DNA from: Micromonospora sp. CP22
Lineage (GTDB): Bacteria; Actinomycetota; Actinomycetes; Mycobacteriales; Micromonosporaceae
Assembly: GCF_009712475.1 (NCBI RefSeq)
Contig: NZ_VCJO01000009.1
Location: 62,001-126,000, forward strand
Direction of reading: 5' to 3'
Length of the DNA: 64,000 bases
The notes beneath the pieces are model-generated. The model did not search any database. It was not told where the DNA came from and saw nothing but the letters and a program-made list of their open reading frames with translations. Both the position numbers and the translations under genes were made by a program. This document shows positions 46,665 through 55,668 of the stretch, piece after piece; the first letter of the stretch is position 1; the number at the start of each line of letters is the position of its first letter.

Positions 46665-47408
46665 GTGAGGCGCCCGGAGAGCGTCCCCGAGTTGGTCACC
46701 CTGCACGTGTGGCGGATCGCGCCGGCCGCCGTGGGTCGGGCGCTGACCCGGATGGCGCTCGACCCGCGCCGGCTGCGCGCGCTGCCCGGCGTACGCTTCG
46801 GCAAGCTGCTCGGCACCGGGACCGGCACCGGCTTCGGGCCCGGCGACGCGGACCTGACCCGTTGGGCGGCGCTGACCGTCTGGGACTCCCCCGCCGCAGC
46901 CGCCCGGTTCGCCGACTCATCCGTGGCGCGGGCCTGGTCCGGTCTCGCCCGCGCGGATGTCCGCCTCGACCTGCGCCCACTGACCAGCCGGGGTGAGTGG
47001 TCGAGACGGCGGCCGTTCGGTGACCCGACCGGCGGCCGGGTCGCCGGCCCGGTGTTGGCGCTGACCCGGGCCCGACTACGACCCACCCGGGCACTCACCT
47101 TCTGGCGGGCGGTCCCGCCGGTGGCCGCGGCCCTGCACACGGCACCCGGGCTGCTGGCCCGCTTCGGCGTCGGCGAGGCGCCGCTGGGCTGGCAGGGCAC
47201 CGTCAGCGTGTGGCGCGAACCGGCGGATCTCGTGGCGTTCGCGTACCGTCACCCGCAGCACCGAGCCGCGATCACCCGGACGGAGACCCAACGGTGGTAC
47301 GCGGAGGAACTCTTCGCCCGGTTCGAGGTGCGGGACGTGGTCGGCGACCGAACGGTACTGGGGTGGGTCACCGACGACGGTGACCCGGCGAAGGGTGGAC
47401 GGGCATGA
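46665..47408 (+). CDS. CrtA-like spheroidene-monooxygenase family protein
   Basis: A 247-residue protein of the spheroidene monooxygenase (CrtA) type. Marker segments are VTLHVWRI at the start, GVRFGKLLGTGTGTGFGPGDADLTRWA near residue 40-65 and AFAYRHPQHRAAI near 190. CrtA adds keto groups to carotenoids in purple bacteria. Here the reaction is unproven; position in a carotenoid block supports a pigment role. GTG start; the ribosome site (AGGTGG) is weak. Coupled to the next gene by ATGA. Confidence 0.72.
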   Translation: MRRPESVPELVTLHVWRIAPAAVGRALTRMALDPRRLRALPGVRFGKLLGTGTGTGFGPGDADLTRWAALTVWDSPAAAARFADSSVARAWSGLARADVRLDLRPLTSRGEWSRRRPFGDPTGGRVAGPVLALTRARLRPTRALTFWRAVPPVAAALHTAPGLLARFGVGEAPLGWQGTVSVWREPADLVAFAYRHPQHRAAITRTETQRWYAEELFARFEVRDVVGDRTVLGWVTDDGDPAKGGRA

Positions 47409-47977
47409 GGTTGGTGCGGTGGACGCCGGACGATCTCCTCCGACGGCTGGACGACGTGGTGGCCGTCTACGGCGAGGCGATGGGTTACCGCGCCGACCTG
47501 CTGGAGGCCCGTCGTGGCTACATCGCCACCCACGTACGCCGGCCCGGCTTCCGCGCCGTGGCCAGCCTCACCAACACCGGCCAGCTGGCCGGGTTCGGCT
47601 ACGGCTACGTCGGCGCCACCGGCCAGTGGTGGCACGACCAGGTCTGGCGGGCCCTGGACCAGGCCGCCCGTCGGCGGTGGCTGACCGACTGCTTCGAGGT
47701 GGTCGAGCTGCACGTACGACCACCGGCCCAGGGGCACGGGCTGGGCGCCGGGCAACTGCGCGCCCTGCTCACCATGGCCGAGGGTGCCACCACCCTGCTG
47801 TCCACCCCGGAAGCCGACGAGCAGACCTCGCGCGCCTGGCGGCTGTACCGCCGGTTCGGCTTCGTCGACGTGCTGCGCGACTTCCGGTTCCCCGGCGACG
47901 AGCGTCCGTTCGGGGTGCTCGGCCGGGACCTGCCGCTACCCGCGCCGGAATCCACACCACCACCGGTGCGGTCATGA
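47405..47977 (+). CDS. GNAT-family acetyltransferase in carotenoid block
   Basis: A 190-residue acyl-CoA acyltransferase. The CoA-binding motif is RPPAQGHGLGAGQLRALL (about 103-120) followed by LLSTPEADEQTSRAWRLYRRFGFVDV. The N-terminus (LVRWTPDDLLRRLDDVVAVYGEAMGY) is typical of an actinobacterial GNAT subgroup. The substrate is unknown. It overlaps both neighbours by 4 bp, so it belongs to the crtA-like-cruF operon and may modify the pigment or act as unrelated cargo. Confidence 0.85.
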   Translation: MRLVRWTPDDLLRRLDDVVAVYGEAMGYRADLLEARRGYIATHVRRPGFRAVASLTNTGQLAGFGYGYVGATGQWWHDQVWRALDQAARRRWLTDCFEVVELHVRPPAQGHGLGAGQLRALLTMAEGATTLLSTPEADEQTSRAWRLYRRFGFVDVLRDFRFPGDERPFGVLGRDLPLPAPESTPPPVRS

Positions 47978-48819
47978 CCGCACGGTCACCGGTCCGGGGC
48001 TACGCCTGGACCATGCTGGCCCTGCTGGTGCTGGCGCAGATCTGCTACCCGCTGACCGACGGGGTCACCCGGGCCCGGCTGACCGTGGCCACCGTCGTGC
48101 TCGGCTACCTGCTCTCGGTCGGTCACGCCCTGCTCAGCCGGGGGCCTCGGGCGGCGGCGGCGCTGGTCGCGGTGGCCACCGGCGGCGGGTTCGCCATCGA
48201 GGCGCTCGGCGTGGCCACCGGTTTCCCGTTCGGCAGCTACGACTACTCCGGCCAGCTCGGCCCGAAACTGGCCGGCGTGCCGCTGATCATCCCGCTGGCC
48301 TGGACCTGGATGGCCTGGCCCGCCTGGCTGGCGGCCACCCGACTCACCGGCGGGTCACCCGGCCGGTGGCGCTGGCCGGTGCGGATCGCGTTGGCCACCG
48401 TCGGGTTGGCCGCCTGGGACCTCTTCCTCGACCCGCAGATGGTGGCCGAGGGGCACTGGGTGTGGCGTGCTCCCACTCCGGCCCTACCCGGGCTGCCCGG
48501 CATCCCGGTCAGCAACTACCTGGGTTGGCTGCTGTTCGCGGTGCTGATGATGACCGCGCTGCGCCCGCTCGCCGGGCCCACCGTGACCGGCACCGGCGAC
48601 GGCGATCACCCGATGTTCGCGCTCTACCTGTGGACGTACGGCTCCAGCGTGCTGGCCCACGCCGTCTTCCTCGACCTGCCCGCCTCGGCGGTGTGGGGGG
48701 CGGTCGGCATGGCGGTGGTCGCCGTGCCGCTGGCCGTGGCCCTGCTGCGGGCCGGGCGGACCCGCGACCACACCGGTCCGCCGCGCTCCCCGACCGACGC
48801 GCTCGACGTGGCGGCATGA
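47974..48819 (+). CDS. cruF: CruF-type carotenoid 1,2-hydratase
   Basis: A 281-residue membrane protein of the DUF422/CruF family, which hydrates the psi end of a C40 or C50 carotenoid. About seven helices; marker segments GFAIEALGVATGFPFGSYDYS (about 70-90), WTWMAWPAWL and AAWDLFLDPQMV, with conserved acids. Homologous CruF acts before glycosylation in myxol- and sioxanthin-type pathways. Coupled to the glycosyltransferase gene by ATGA. Confidence 0.88.
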   Translation: MTARSPVRGYAWTMLALLVLAQICYPLTDGVTRARLTVATVVLGYLLSVGHALLSRGPRAAAALVAVATGGGFAIEALGVATGFPFGSYDYSGQLGPKLAGVPLIIPLAWTWMAWPAWLAATRLTGGSPGRWRWPVRIALATVGLAAWDLFLDPQMVAEGHWVWRAPTPALPGLPGIPVSNYLGWLLFAVLMMTALRPLAGPTVTGTGDGDHPMFALYLWTYGSSVLAHAVFLDLPASAVWGAVGMAVVAVPLAVALLRAGRTRDHTGPPRSPTDALDVAA

Positions 48820-49943
48820 CCGTAGCGCTGGTCCTGCTGCTCGGCGTGAGCGTGCTGACCCTGCACACCGTGGTCAACGCCGGTCGCTGGCTGCGCCGAC
48901 CGACCGACCGGCCGACGGAGGTCACCGAGACGGTGGCGGTGCTGCTGCCGCTGCGCGACGAGGCCGACCGGGTCACCCCGTGCCTGCGCGCCCTGCTCGC
49001 CCAGCGGGCGGTTCCCGGGCTGCGCGTGATGGTGCTCGACGACGGCTCCACCGACGGCACCGCCGACGTGGTGCGCGCGATCGTCGCCGACGATCCCCGG
49101 GTCACCCTGCTCACCGGGGTGACCCCGCCACCGGGCTGGCTGGGCAAACCACACGCCTGCTGGCAGTTGGCCACCCGCGTCGCCGAGCCCGTCACCGCAC
49201 TGGTCTTCGTCGACGCCGACGTGGTGCTCGACCCGTACGCGGTGGCGGCGGCGGTCACCGAGCTACGCGCCGCCGGGGCGACACTGCTGTCGCCGTACCC
49301 ACGGATCGTGGTGCGCTCGGCGGCCGACCGGCTGGTGCAGCCGCTGTTGCAGTGGTTGTGGCTGACCTTCCTGCCGCTGCGGGCGATGGAACGGTCGCCG
49401 CGACCGTCGCTGGCCGCTGCCGGCGGACAGTTCCTGGTCGTCGACCGCGACGGCTACCTGCGCGCCGGTGGGCACGCGGCGGTCGCCGACCGGGTGTTGG
49501 AGGACATCGAGCTGGCCCGGGCGGTGAAGCGGGCCGGTGGTCGGATCGCCCTCGCCGACGGCTCCCGGCTGGCCAGTTGCCGGATGTACGAGGACTGGCC
49601 GCAACTGCGCGACGGCTACACCAAGTCGTTGTGGGCCTCGTTCGGGCACCCGGCCGGCGCGGCCGTGGTGCTGGCCCTGCTGCTGACGCTCTACACCGCA
49701 CCACCCGTGGTGGCCGTCGCGGCACTGCTCGCCGGGGCGCCGATGGTGGCCGGGATCGCGGTGGGCGCGTACCTGGCCGGGGTGGCCGGGCGGGTGGTCA
49801 GCGCCCGCGCCACCGGCGGCCGGGCATGGCCCGACGCGCTGGGCCACCCCGTGTCGGTCGCGATCCTCGGTTGGTTGACCCTGCGGTCGTACCATCTGCG
49901 TAAGCGACGGCGCCTGTCCTGGCGCGGTCGCCCGATCGGCTGA
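48816..49943 (+). CDS. cruC: Carotenoid glycosyltransferase, family 2 (CruC-like)
   Basis: A 375-residue family 2 glycosyltransferase with an N-terminal membrane helix, the nucleotide-sugar site VMVLDDGSTDGT and VFVDADVVLDP (DxD), and an EDIELARAVKRAGGRI acceptor region, then two to three C-terminal helices. In context it probably glycosylates the hydroxyl made by CruF. The sugar is unknown. Overlaps cruF by 4 bp; crtD follows after 23 bp. Confidence 0.87.
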   Translation: MTVALVLLLGVSVLTLHTVVNAGRWLRRPTDRPTEVTETVAVLLPLRDEADRVTPCLRALLAQRAVPGLRVMVLDDGSTDGTADVVRAIVADDPRVTLLTGVTPPPGWLGKPHACWQLATRVAEPVTALVFVDADVVLDPYAVAAAVTELRAAGATLLSPYPRIVVRSAADRLVQPLLQWLWLTFLPLRAMERSPRPSLAAAGGQFLVVDRDGYLRAGGHAAVADRVLEDIELARAVKRAGGRIALADGSRLASCRMYEDWPQLRDGYTKSLWASFGHPAGAAVVLALLLTLYTAPPVVAVAALLAGAPMVAGIAVGAYLAGVAGRVVSARATGGRAWPDALGHPVSVAILGWLTLRSYHLRKRRRLSWRGRPIG

Positions 49944-49966
49944 AGGTTCGGGCGAGGGGGCGCGAC

Positions 49967-51454
49967 ATGGCGCGGATCGTGGTCGTCGGCGCCGGGGTGG
50001 GTGGGCTGGCCACCGCGGCCCGACTGGCCGTCACCGGGCATCAGGTGACCGTCCTCGAACGCGCCGAGCAGGTCGGCGGCAAACTCGGACGGCACAGCCA
50101 CGACACCCCCGAGGGCTCGTTCCACTTCGACACCGGTCCCAGCCTGCTCACCCTGCCCGAGGTCTTCCACGAGCTGTTCGAGGCGACCGGGGCGAAGCTC
50201 GACGAGTACCTCGACCTGGTGCCGCTGGACCCGATCGTGCGGCACGTCTTCCCCGGTGGCGGCCCGGTGCTCGACTCCTGCGCCGACCCGGCCGAGTTCA
50301 CCGCCCGGATCGGTGCGGCCCTCGGCGACCGCGCCGCCGCCGACTGGCAGCGGCTGTGGCGCCGGGCCGCCCGGGTGTGGCGGGCCTCCGAACGCGACAT
50401 CCTGCGCCGCCGCGTCGACTCTCCCCGTGACCTGGCCCGGTTGGCCTGGCGGCTGGGCGACCTGGCCGCGATCCGGCCCGGTCAGAGCCTCCGTGGGCTG
50501 GGCCGTTCCCTGATCTCCGAGCCACGACTGCGGATGCTGCTGGACCGGTACGCCACCTACACCGGCGCCGACCCGCGCCGCGCACCGGCCGCACTGGTCG
50601 CGGTTCCCTACGCCGAGCTGGCCTTCGGCGGCTGGTATCTGCGTGGCGGGCTGGGCAGCCTCGCCGACGCGCTGCTGTCGCGCTGCCTGGACCTGGGGGT
50701 GGTGGTGCGTACCGGCACCACGGTCAGCCGGATCGACGCGGTGGGCGGTCGGGTGCACGGGGTACGCGTCGCCGACTCGACCACCCCGATCCCGGCCGAC
50801 GTGGTGGTGGCCAACGTCGACGCGCTCAGCGTCTACCGCGATCTACTGCCCGACCCGCGCCGGCTGGCCGCGCTCACCGACCGCAGCCTGGCCGGTTTCG
50901 TGCTGCTGCTCGGCGTACGCGGCGACTCCGGGCTGGCCCACCACAACGTCTTCTTCCCCGCCGACTACGACGCCGAGTTCGACGCGGTCTTCGGTGATCC
51001 GGGGCGGGGACTGCGGGCCCGCCCGGCCGCCGACCCGACTGTCTTCGTCACCGTGGCGGACGATGCGGCCGTCCGTCCGGCCGGGCACGAGGCGTGGTTC
51101 GTGCTGGTCAACGCCGCCCGGCAGGGCACCGCACCGGGGGCGATCGACTGGCGTCGGCCGGGGCTGGCGCAGGCGTACGCCGACCGGATCCTCGACGTGC
51201 TGGCCGAACGCGGCGTGGACGTACGCGACCGACTGGTGTTCCGCGATGTCCGTACTCCGGCCGACCTGGCCGCCGCCACCGGCGCGCCGGGCGGCACCAT
51301 CTACGGCACCGCCGGTGGTTTGCTCCGCCCGGCCAACCGGGGACCGGCCCGGGGCCTGTGGCTGGTCGGCGGCTCCAGTCATCCGGGCGGTGGCCTGCCG
51401 ATGGTGACCCTGTCCGCGCAGATCGTCGCCGAGGCGATCGGCCCCGCCTGGTAG
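49967..51454 (+). CDS. crtD: CrtD/CrtI-family carotenoid desaturase
   Basis: A 495-residue FAD-dependent desaturase. The N-terminal dinucleotide site VVVGAGVGGLATAARLAVTGH and the C-terminal FAD motif GLWLVGGSSHPGGGLPMVTLSA are complete. CrtI and CrtD share this fold; CrtD (3,4-desaturase of hydroxylated carotenoids) is more likely next to cruF and cruC, but CrtI is not excluded. The stop is followed at once by a dispersed hairpin repeat. Confidence 0.87.
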   Translation: MARIVVVGAGVGGLATAARLAVTGHQVTVLERAEQVGGKLGRHSHDTPEGSFHFDTGPSLLTLPEVFHELFEATGAKLDEYLDLVPLDPIVRHVFPGGGPVLDSCADPAEFTARIGAALGDRAAADWQRLWRRAARVWRASERDILRRRVDSPRDLARLAWRLGDLAAIRPGQSLRGLGRSLISEPRLRMLLDRYATYTGADPRRAPAALVAVPYAELAFGGWYLRGGLGSLADALLSRCLDLGVVVRTGTTVSRIDAVGGRVHGVRVADSTTPIPADVVVANVDALSVYRDLLPDPRRLAALTDRSLAGFVLLLGVRGDSGLAHHNVFFPADYDAEFDAVFGDPGRGLRARPAADPTVFVTVADDAAVRPAGHEAWFVLVNAARQGTAPGAIDWRRPGLAQAYADRILDVLAERGVDVRDRLVFRDVRTPADLAAATGAPGGTIYGTAGGLLRPANRGPARGLWLVGGSSHPGGGLPMVTLSAQIVAEAIGPAW

Positions 51455-51515
51455 GTGTAAGGAAGGGCCCCCTACTAACGCCTGCGGTAGAGGAAGGGCC
51501 CCTTGCTAACGCCCG
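51455..51515. repeat. Dispersed GGAAGGGCCCC repeat, copy B
   Basis: Two direct half-units of about 32 bp, each with AGGAAGGGCCCC and CTAACGCC, lie between convergent genes, starting right after the crtD stop. Related to copies at 37209 and 62709. Unlike copy C, the halves are in direct orientation around the CTAACGCC parts. Confidence 0.9.
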
Positions 51516-51554
51516 CCAGGCGCGCTGGCACACCCAACAGGCGCGGCCAGTCGG

Positions 51555-51595
51555 GCGGTGCCCCCGGAGTCCCCCGGCGGTACCCCGGGGACCGC
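51555..51595. terminator. Hairpin between crtD and the CDP-alcohol transferase gene
   Basis: GCGGT plus a C-rich arm (from 51555) pairs with a G-rich arm ending ACCGC (to 51595), with one bulge. It ends one base before the stop codon of the minus-strand gene, so it may be a shared terminator. Confidence 0.45.
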
Positions 51596-52285
51596 TCAGC
51601 CGGCGTCGATCAACGCCCGGCGGACGGCGGAGAGCAGCTGCCCCAGCCCGAAGGCGGCGAGCAGCACCCAGACGGCGGTCGCCATGGTGATGGTGCCGGC
51701 CGCCAGGTCCGTCTCGATCAGCCCGCTCAGACCCGCCAGCAGCAGCCCCGCCACGGCCACGCAGACCCGGGTGGGCCGCTCCCCCACGGTGACCGCGCCG
51801 ATCTCCCGCATGCCGGCGGCGACCGCGCGGGCGCGGACGTACTCGTGCAGCCAGGACAGCGCACCGGCTGCGGCGACCAGCGCCCCTGGCGCGCCGATCA
51901 GCCAGAACGCCACCAGCCAGGCGGCCTCGCCGAGCCGGTCGGCCAGTGAGTCGTAGACGTAGCCGAGGCGGGTGGTGCGCCCGGTGGCCACCGCCACCGC
52001 CCCGTCGACGCTGTCGGCGACCGAGGCGAGCAGCACGAACAACGCGCCCAGGAACGGCCCGTCGCCCGACCGGACCGCGAACAGCGGTACGCAGAAGCAG
52101 AGCAGCACCCCGACCACCGTCACCGCGGTCGGGCCGACCCGTAGCCGACCCAGCAGGAACCCGACGTGGTAGGAGAAGCGCAGCCAACCGCGCACCACCG
52201 GCGTGGCGGCCCGGGGATCGAAACCGCCGTGCAACCGGGCCCACGCCGTGGCGTACTCGTTCCAGTTCAGCTGTCTGCCCACCAC
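51596..52285 (-). CDS. CDP-alcohol phosphatidyltransferase family protein
   Basis: A 229-residue membrane enzyme. The family metal site D-x2-DG-x2-A-x8-G-x3-D-x3-D is visible from DSVDGAVAV to GYVYDSLADR (about residues 90-115), with Val in place of the usual Arg after the Ala. It has about six helices. Such enzymes join a CDP-linked lipid with an alcohol such as inositol phosphate or glycerol phosphate. The substrate cannot be told. GTG start at 52285; metF-type gene lies upstream on the same strand. Confidence 0.88.
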   Translation of the reverse strand: MVGRQLNWNEYATAWARLHGGFDPRAATPVVRGWLRFSYHVGFLLGRLRVGPTAVTVVGVLLCFCVPLFAVRSGDGPFLGALFVLLASVADSVDGAVAVATGRTTRLGYVYDSLADRLGEAAWLVAFWLIGAPGALVAAAGALSWLHEYVRARAVAAGMREIGAVTVGERPTRVCVAVAGLLLAGLSGLIETDLAAGTITMATAVWVLLAAFGLGQLLSAVRRALIDAG

Positions 52286-52328
52286 GGTTCAACCGCCGCG
52301 ACAGCGCCGAGGTGTCGCGCGCCTGGTG

Positions 52329-53246
52329 TCACGTCGCGACGCTCACCCGCAGGTTCTGCCATATCTCCCGGGTCGCGGTGGACCGGTTGAAGGTGATGAA
52401 GTGGATCCCCGGCACCCCCTCGTCGAGCAGCCGGCGGCACATCTCGCTGGTCTGCTCGATGCCGAGCCGGCGGACCGCCTCCGGGTCGTCGGCGACCCGC
52501 TCGAACCGCTCGGCCAACGCCGGTGGAAAGGGTGCCCCGGACAGCTGCACGGACCGCTCGATGGTGCCGATCCGGGTCACCGGCATCACCCCGGCCAGGA
52601 TCGGGGTGTCGCAGCCGGCGGCGGCCACCCGGTCGCGCAGCCGAAGGTACTCGTCGGCGTCGAAGAACATCTGGGTGATCGCGAAGTCCGCGCCGGCCCG
52701 GCACTTACGCACGAAGTACTCGGTGTCGGCGGCGACGTCCGGCGAGCGCGGGTGCCGGTAGGGGAAGGCGGCGACACCGACGCTGAAGTCGCCGGAGTCC
52801 CGGACCAGGCGGACCAGGTCCTCGGCGTAGTGCACGCCCTCGGGGTGCGGGATCCACTCCCCGGTGGGATCGCCCGGCGGGTCACCGCGCACCACCAGCA
52901 CGTTGCGCACCCCGGCACCGGCCAGCCGCCCGATCACGTGCCGCAACTCGGCGACGGAGTGGTTGACCGCCGTCAGGTGCGCCATCGGCAGCAGGGTGGT
53001 CTCGGTGGCGATCCGCTCGGTGACCGCGACCGTGGTGTCCCGAGTCGAGCCACCGGCACCGTAGGTGATCGAGACGAAGGAGGGGCGCAGCGACTCCAAC
53101 TCGCGGATGGCCTGCCACAACTGCCGCTCGCCCTGCTCCGTCTTGGGCGGCATGAACTCGAAGGAGAAGGTCGGCTGGCAGTCGCGCACCAGCTCTCCGA
53201 TCGCCGGTTGCGAGTTCGGGAGGACCGAGGGAAGACCGAGCGCCAC
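52329..53246 (-). CDS. metF: Methylenetetrahydrofolate reductase (MetF)
   Basis: Reduces 5,10-methylene- to 5-methyl-tetrahydrofolate for methionine synthesis. The 305-residue TIM-barrel flavoprotein starts FSFEFMPPKTEQGERQLW (catalytic-type Glu), followed by FVSITYGAGGSTRDTT, VLVVRGDPPGD and ITQMFFDADEY. The frame starts with GTG at 53246, and TAGAGT (53253-53258) lies 6 nt upstream, so its mRNA is probably leaderless. In M. tuberculosis Rv2172c, a related protein, also lies near the prenyl synthase. Confidence 0.95.
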   Translation of the reverse strand: MALGLPSVLPNSQPAIGELVRDCQPTFSFEFMPPKTEQGERQLWQAIRELESLRPSFVSITYGAGGSTRDTTVAVTERIATETTLLPMAHLTAVNHSVAELRHVIGRLAGAGVRNVLVVRGDPPGDPTGEWIPHPEGVHYAEDLVRLVRDSGDFSVGVAAFPYRHPRSPDVAADTEYFVRKCRAGADFAITQMFFDADEYLRLRDRVAAAGCDTPILAGVMPVTRIGTIERSVQLSGAPFPPALAERFERVADDPEAVRRLGIEQTSEMCRRLLDEGVPGIHFITFNRSTATREIWQNLRVSVAT

Positions 53247-53556
53247 GAACCGACTCTAGCCGGACCGGACGGACACCCCCACCGGCTTCCCAGCAGTGGG
53301 GACGGCCGACCCCGCACACACCGGCGTCCATCCGTGACATCGACACCACGGACCGTGGTGTACGCCGAACCGTCGCACACCCGCCGCCGGGGGAACTGTC
53401 GCACCCGCGGGCTAATCTGCTCACCTGCGCGGGTGCGGTCGACAGCCCACCGGGCGGCCGCGCGGGGGTCACGCGCGGGGGTCAGCAGCAGACGGTGCGC
53501 CGACACCACCCTGAGCCGGTGTCGGGCCACCACCCGCCGACCCTGCCGGAGGATCC
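53247..53556. other. metF/XRE divergent region (310 bp)
   Basis: No gene is seen. It holds the metF -10 box (53253-53258), a TAATCT box near 53411-53416 that may serve the plus strand, and two similar segments GAACCGTCGCAC and GAACTGTCGCAC about 35 bp apart, possible protein sites. GGAGGATCC before 53557 is the ribosome site of the XRE gene. Confidence 0.5.
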
Positions 53557-53994
53557 ATGTCCCCGCCGCCGTCCGCCTCCACCCGCCCCGACTCGGCACC
53601 CCTGGGCCCGCTGCTGGTCCGGCTACGCCGCACCCGGGGATGGAGCCAGGCCCGCCTCGCCGCCGAGCTGTGCGCCGCCGCCGGTGTGTGCACGCTGAGC
53701 CGGCACGAGATCTCCCGGTGGGAGCGGCAGGTACGGGAGCCGGGGCGCTTCTGGCGCGGCTGGCTGGTCCGGTTCCTCGCGGCCCCGGCCGTCCAGCCCG
53801 GCGCGGGCAGCCAGCCCTGTCGGCCGGGTCCGGGCCGACACGCCCGGCCCGCGTCCAGGCCCGGCAGCGCGTCCAGGCCCGGCGGGTCAGCCCGCTCGGC
53901 ACGACCTGTCCCGCCGCCGGGTCGATTGCGACCAGCGGCTGACCCGACGCGCCGGAGGGCGGGTGGCTCGGCGCGTCGTACCCCGACCAACTAG
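53557..53994 (+). CDS. XRE-type helix-turn-helix protein with low-complexity tail
   Basis: A 145-residue protein. The HTH (about 17-60) reads LLVRLRRTRGWSQARLAAEL and then LSRHEISRWERQVREP, a typical XRE fold. The last 70 residues are Pro/Arg/Gly-rich and include two copies of ASRPGSASRPG-like repeats from a 15-bp DNA duplication near 53849-53883. GGAGG precedes the ATG. It ends 9 bp before the polyprenyl synthase gene, so it may regulate it; the target is unknown. Confidence 0.75.
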   Translation: MSPPPSASTRPDSAPLGPLLVRLRRTRGWSQARLAAELCAAAGVCTLSRHEISRWERQVREPGRFWRGWLVRFLAAPAVQPGAGSQPCRPGPGRHARPASRPGSASRPGGSARSARPVPPPGRLRPAADPTRRRAGGSARRTPTN

Positions 53995-54003
53995 CGTCGA
54001 GAT

Positions 54004-55086
54004 GTGACCCATGCTGCTCCCGTCTCCCCGGTCGACCGTGCCAGCCTGCGCCAGCGGGTCGACAAGGCACTGTCGGACTTCCTCGTCGGCCGTCGCGCCT
54101 GGATGGCCGAGGTCGACGACGCCCTGCTGCCGGTCGCCGAGGCGATCGAGGCGTTCGTGCTGGGCGGCGGCAAGCGGCTACGGCCGGCCTTCGCGTACTG
54201 GGGCTACCGGGGCGCCGGCGGGGTGGACACCGATGCGGTGGTGACCGCCCTCGCCGCGCTGGAGTTCGTGCAGGCCAGCGCCCTGATCCACGACGACCTG
54301 ATGGACCGTTCGGACACCCGACGCGGAGAGCCCGCGGTGCACCGACGGTTCGCCGCCCGGCACCGGTCAGCCGGTTGGGGTGGCGATCCGGACAGCTTCG
54401 GCGACGCCGCGGCGATCCTGCTGGGCGACCTGTGCCTGGTCTGGTCCGACGAGCTGTTGCACTCCGCCGGGCTCGACCCCCGGACGGTGGCCCGCGCCCG
54501 ACCGGACTTCGACGAGATGCGTACCGAGGTCACCATCGGGCAGTACCTCGACGTGCTGACCCAGGCCACCGGCGACACCTCGCTGGAACGCGCCAGCAAG
54601 GTCGCCCGGTACAAGTCGGCCAAGTACACCGTGGAACGGCCACTGCTGGTCGGCGCGGCGTTGGCCGACGCCCCCGCCGACGTACGCATCGCCTACTCGG
54701 CGTACGGGTTGCCGCTGGGTGAGGCGTTCCAGTTGCGCGACGACGTGCTCGGCGTCTTCGGCGATCCGGCGCAGACCGGCAAGCCAGCCGGCGACGACCT
54801 GCGCGAGGGCAAACGGACGTACCTGGTGGCGGCCGCGCTGGAGGTCGCCGACGAGGCCGGTCGTGCCCTGTTGCTCGACGGCCTCGGCGACAGCGAGTTG
54901 GACGCCGACCGGGTGACCCGGCTGCGGGAGCTGATCGTCGACACCGGCGCGCTGGCCCGCACCGAGCAGCGCATCGTCACGCTGACCGACGCGGCGCTCG
55001 CCGCGCTCACCGCCGTCGACCTGGACACCGAGGCCCGACAGGCGCTGGTGGATCTGGCCATCGCCGCCACCCGCCGCGCCGACTGA
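54004..55086 (+). CDS. Polyprenyl diphosphate synthase (GGPP-type)
   Basis: A 360-residue all-trans prenyl synthase of the IspA/CrtE/IdsA family. First Asp-rich motif DDLMD in ALIHDDLMDRSDTRRG (about 98), second DDVLG in FQLRDDVLGVFGDP (about 247), plus GGGKRLRPAF near residue 58. It probably makes C20 or longer chains used for carotenoids, quinones or dolichol-like carriers. The GTG at 54004 lies 6 nt after TAGCGT, suggesting a leaderless mRNA. M. tuberculosis Rv2173 (idsA2) is in the same place. Confidence 0.92.
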   Translation: MTHAAPVSPVDRASLRQRVDKALSDFLVGRRAWMAEVDDALLPVAEAIEAFVLGGGKRLRPAFAYWGYRGAGGVDTDAVVTALAALEFVQASALIHDDLMDRSDTRRGEPAVHRRFAARHRSAGWGGDPDSFGDAAAILLGDLCLVWSDELLHSAGLDPRTVARARPDFDEMRTEVTIGQYLDVLTQATGDTSLERASKVARYKSAKYTVERPLLVGAALADAPADVRIAYSAYGLPLGEAFQLRDDVLGVFGDPAQTGKPAGDDLREGKRTYLVAAALEVADEAGRALLLDGLGDSELDADRVTRLRELIVDTGALARTEQRIVTLTDAALAALTAVDLDTEARQALVDLAIAATRRAD

Positions 55087-55120
55087 CTCGACCGGCGCGG
55101 CGACTGAGCCGGACGGTCCC

Positions 55121-55504
55121 TCAGAAACCCAGCGCCTGGGCGCGGCGCTTGACCTCACGGGCCTGGTCGCCGCCGAGGGCGGTCGCGGGGGTGCCGCCGG
55201 CCAACGTGTCGTCCGGCTCGTAGAGCCAGCGCAGCGCCGCCTCGTCGTCGTAGCCGGCGTCGGCCAGCAGGGTGAGCACGCCCGGCAGGTGCTTGAGCAC
55301 GGTGTGGTTGGCCACCAGGTCGGCCGGGATCCGGCGGACGCCGTCCCGGCGTACCGCGAGCAGCTGCCGGTCCCGGATCATCTGGTGGACCTTGCTGATC
55401 GACAGGTCGAGCCGCTCGGCGACGTCCGGCAGGGTCAGCCAGCCCGCCGGGTCGGCGGGACCGGCCAGGGGCGCGGCGCCCTCGGCGGGTACGGAATCGG
55501 TCAC
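55121..55504 (-). CDS. Rv2175c-type DNA-binding protein
   Basis: A 127-residue winged-helix protein with LTLPDVAERLDLSISKVHQMIRDRQLLAVRR (about 22-53) as the HTH and a conserved C-terminal VLTLLADAGYDDEAALRWLYE region. In M. tuberculosis Rv2175c is a DNA-binding substrate of the kinase PknL, encoded next door. Here too a kinase gene lies 160 bp away, divergently. N-terminal Thr and Ser residues could be phosphorylation sites. GTG start at 55504. Confidence 0.9.
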   Translation of the reverse strand: MTDSVPAEGAAPLAGPADPAGWLTLPDVAERLDLSISKVHQMIRDRQLLAVRRDGVRRIPADLVANHTVLKHLPGVLTLLADAGYDDEAALRWLYEPDDTLAGGTPATALGGDQAREVKRRAQALGF

Positions 55505-55668
55505 GGCACCACCCTGCCACGCCGCCCCCGGCTCCGGTCAACGGCCTCCCGGCGACCACCCTGAGCAGGGGCGACCGTCACCGTACGCGCGCGTCGAACC
55601 CGCCGACGGGCACCTGCCGGTAGCATCCTGTTCAACCTTCATCCCCCCGACACATAGACTGCCTGCCG

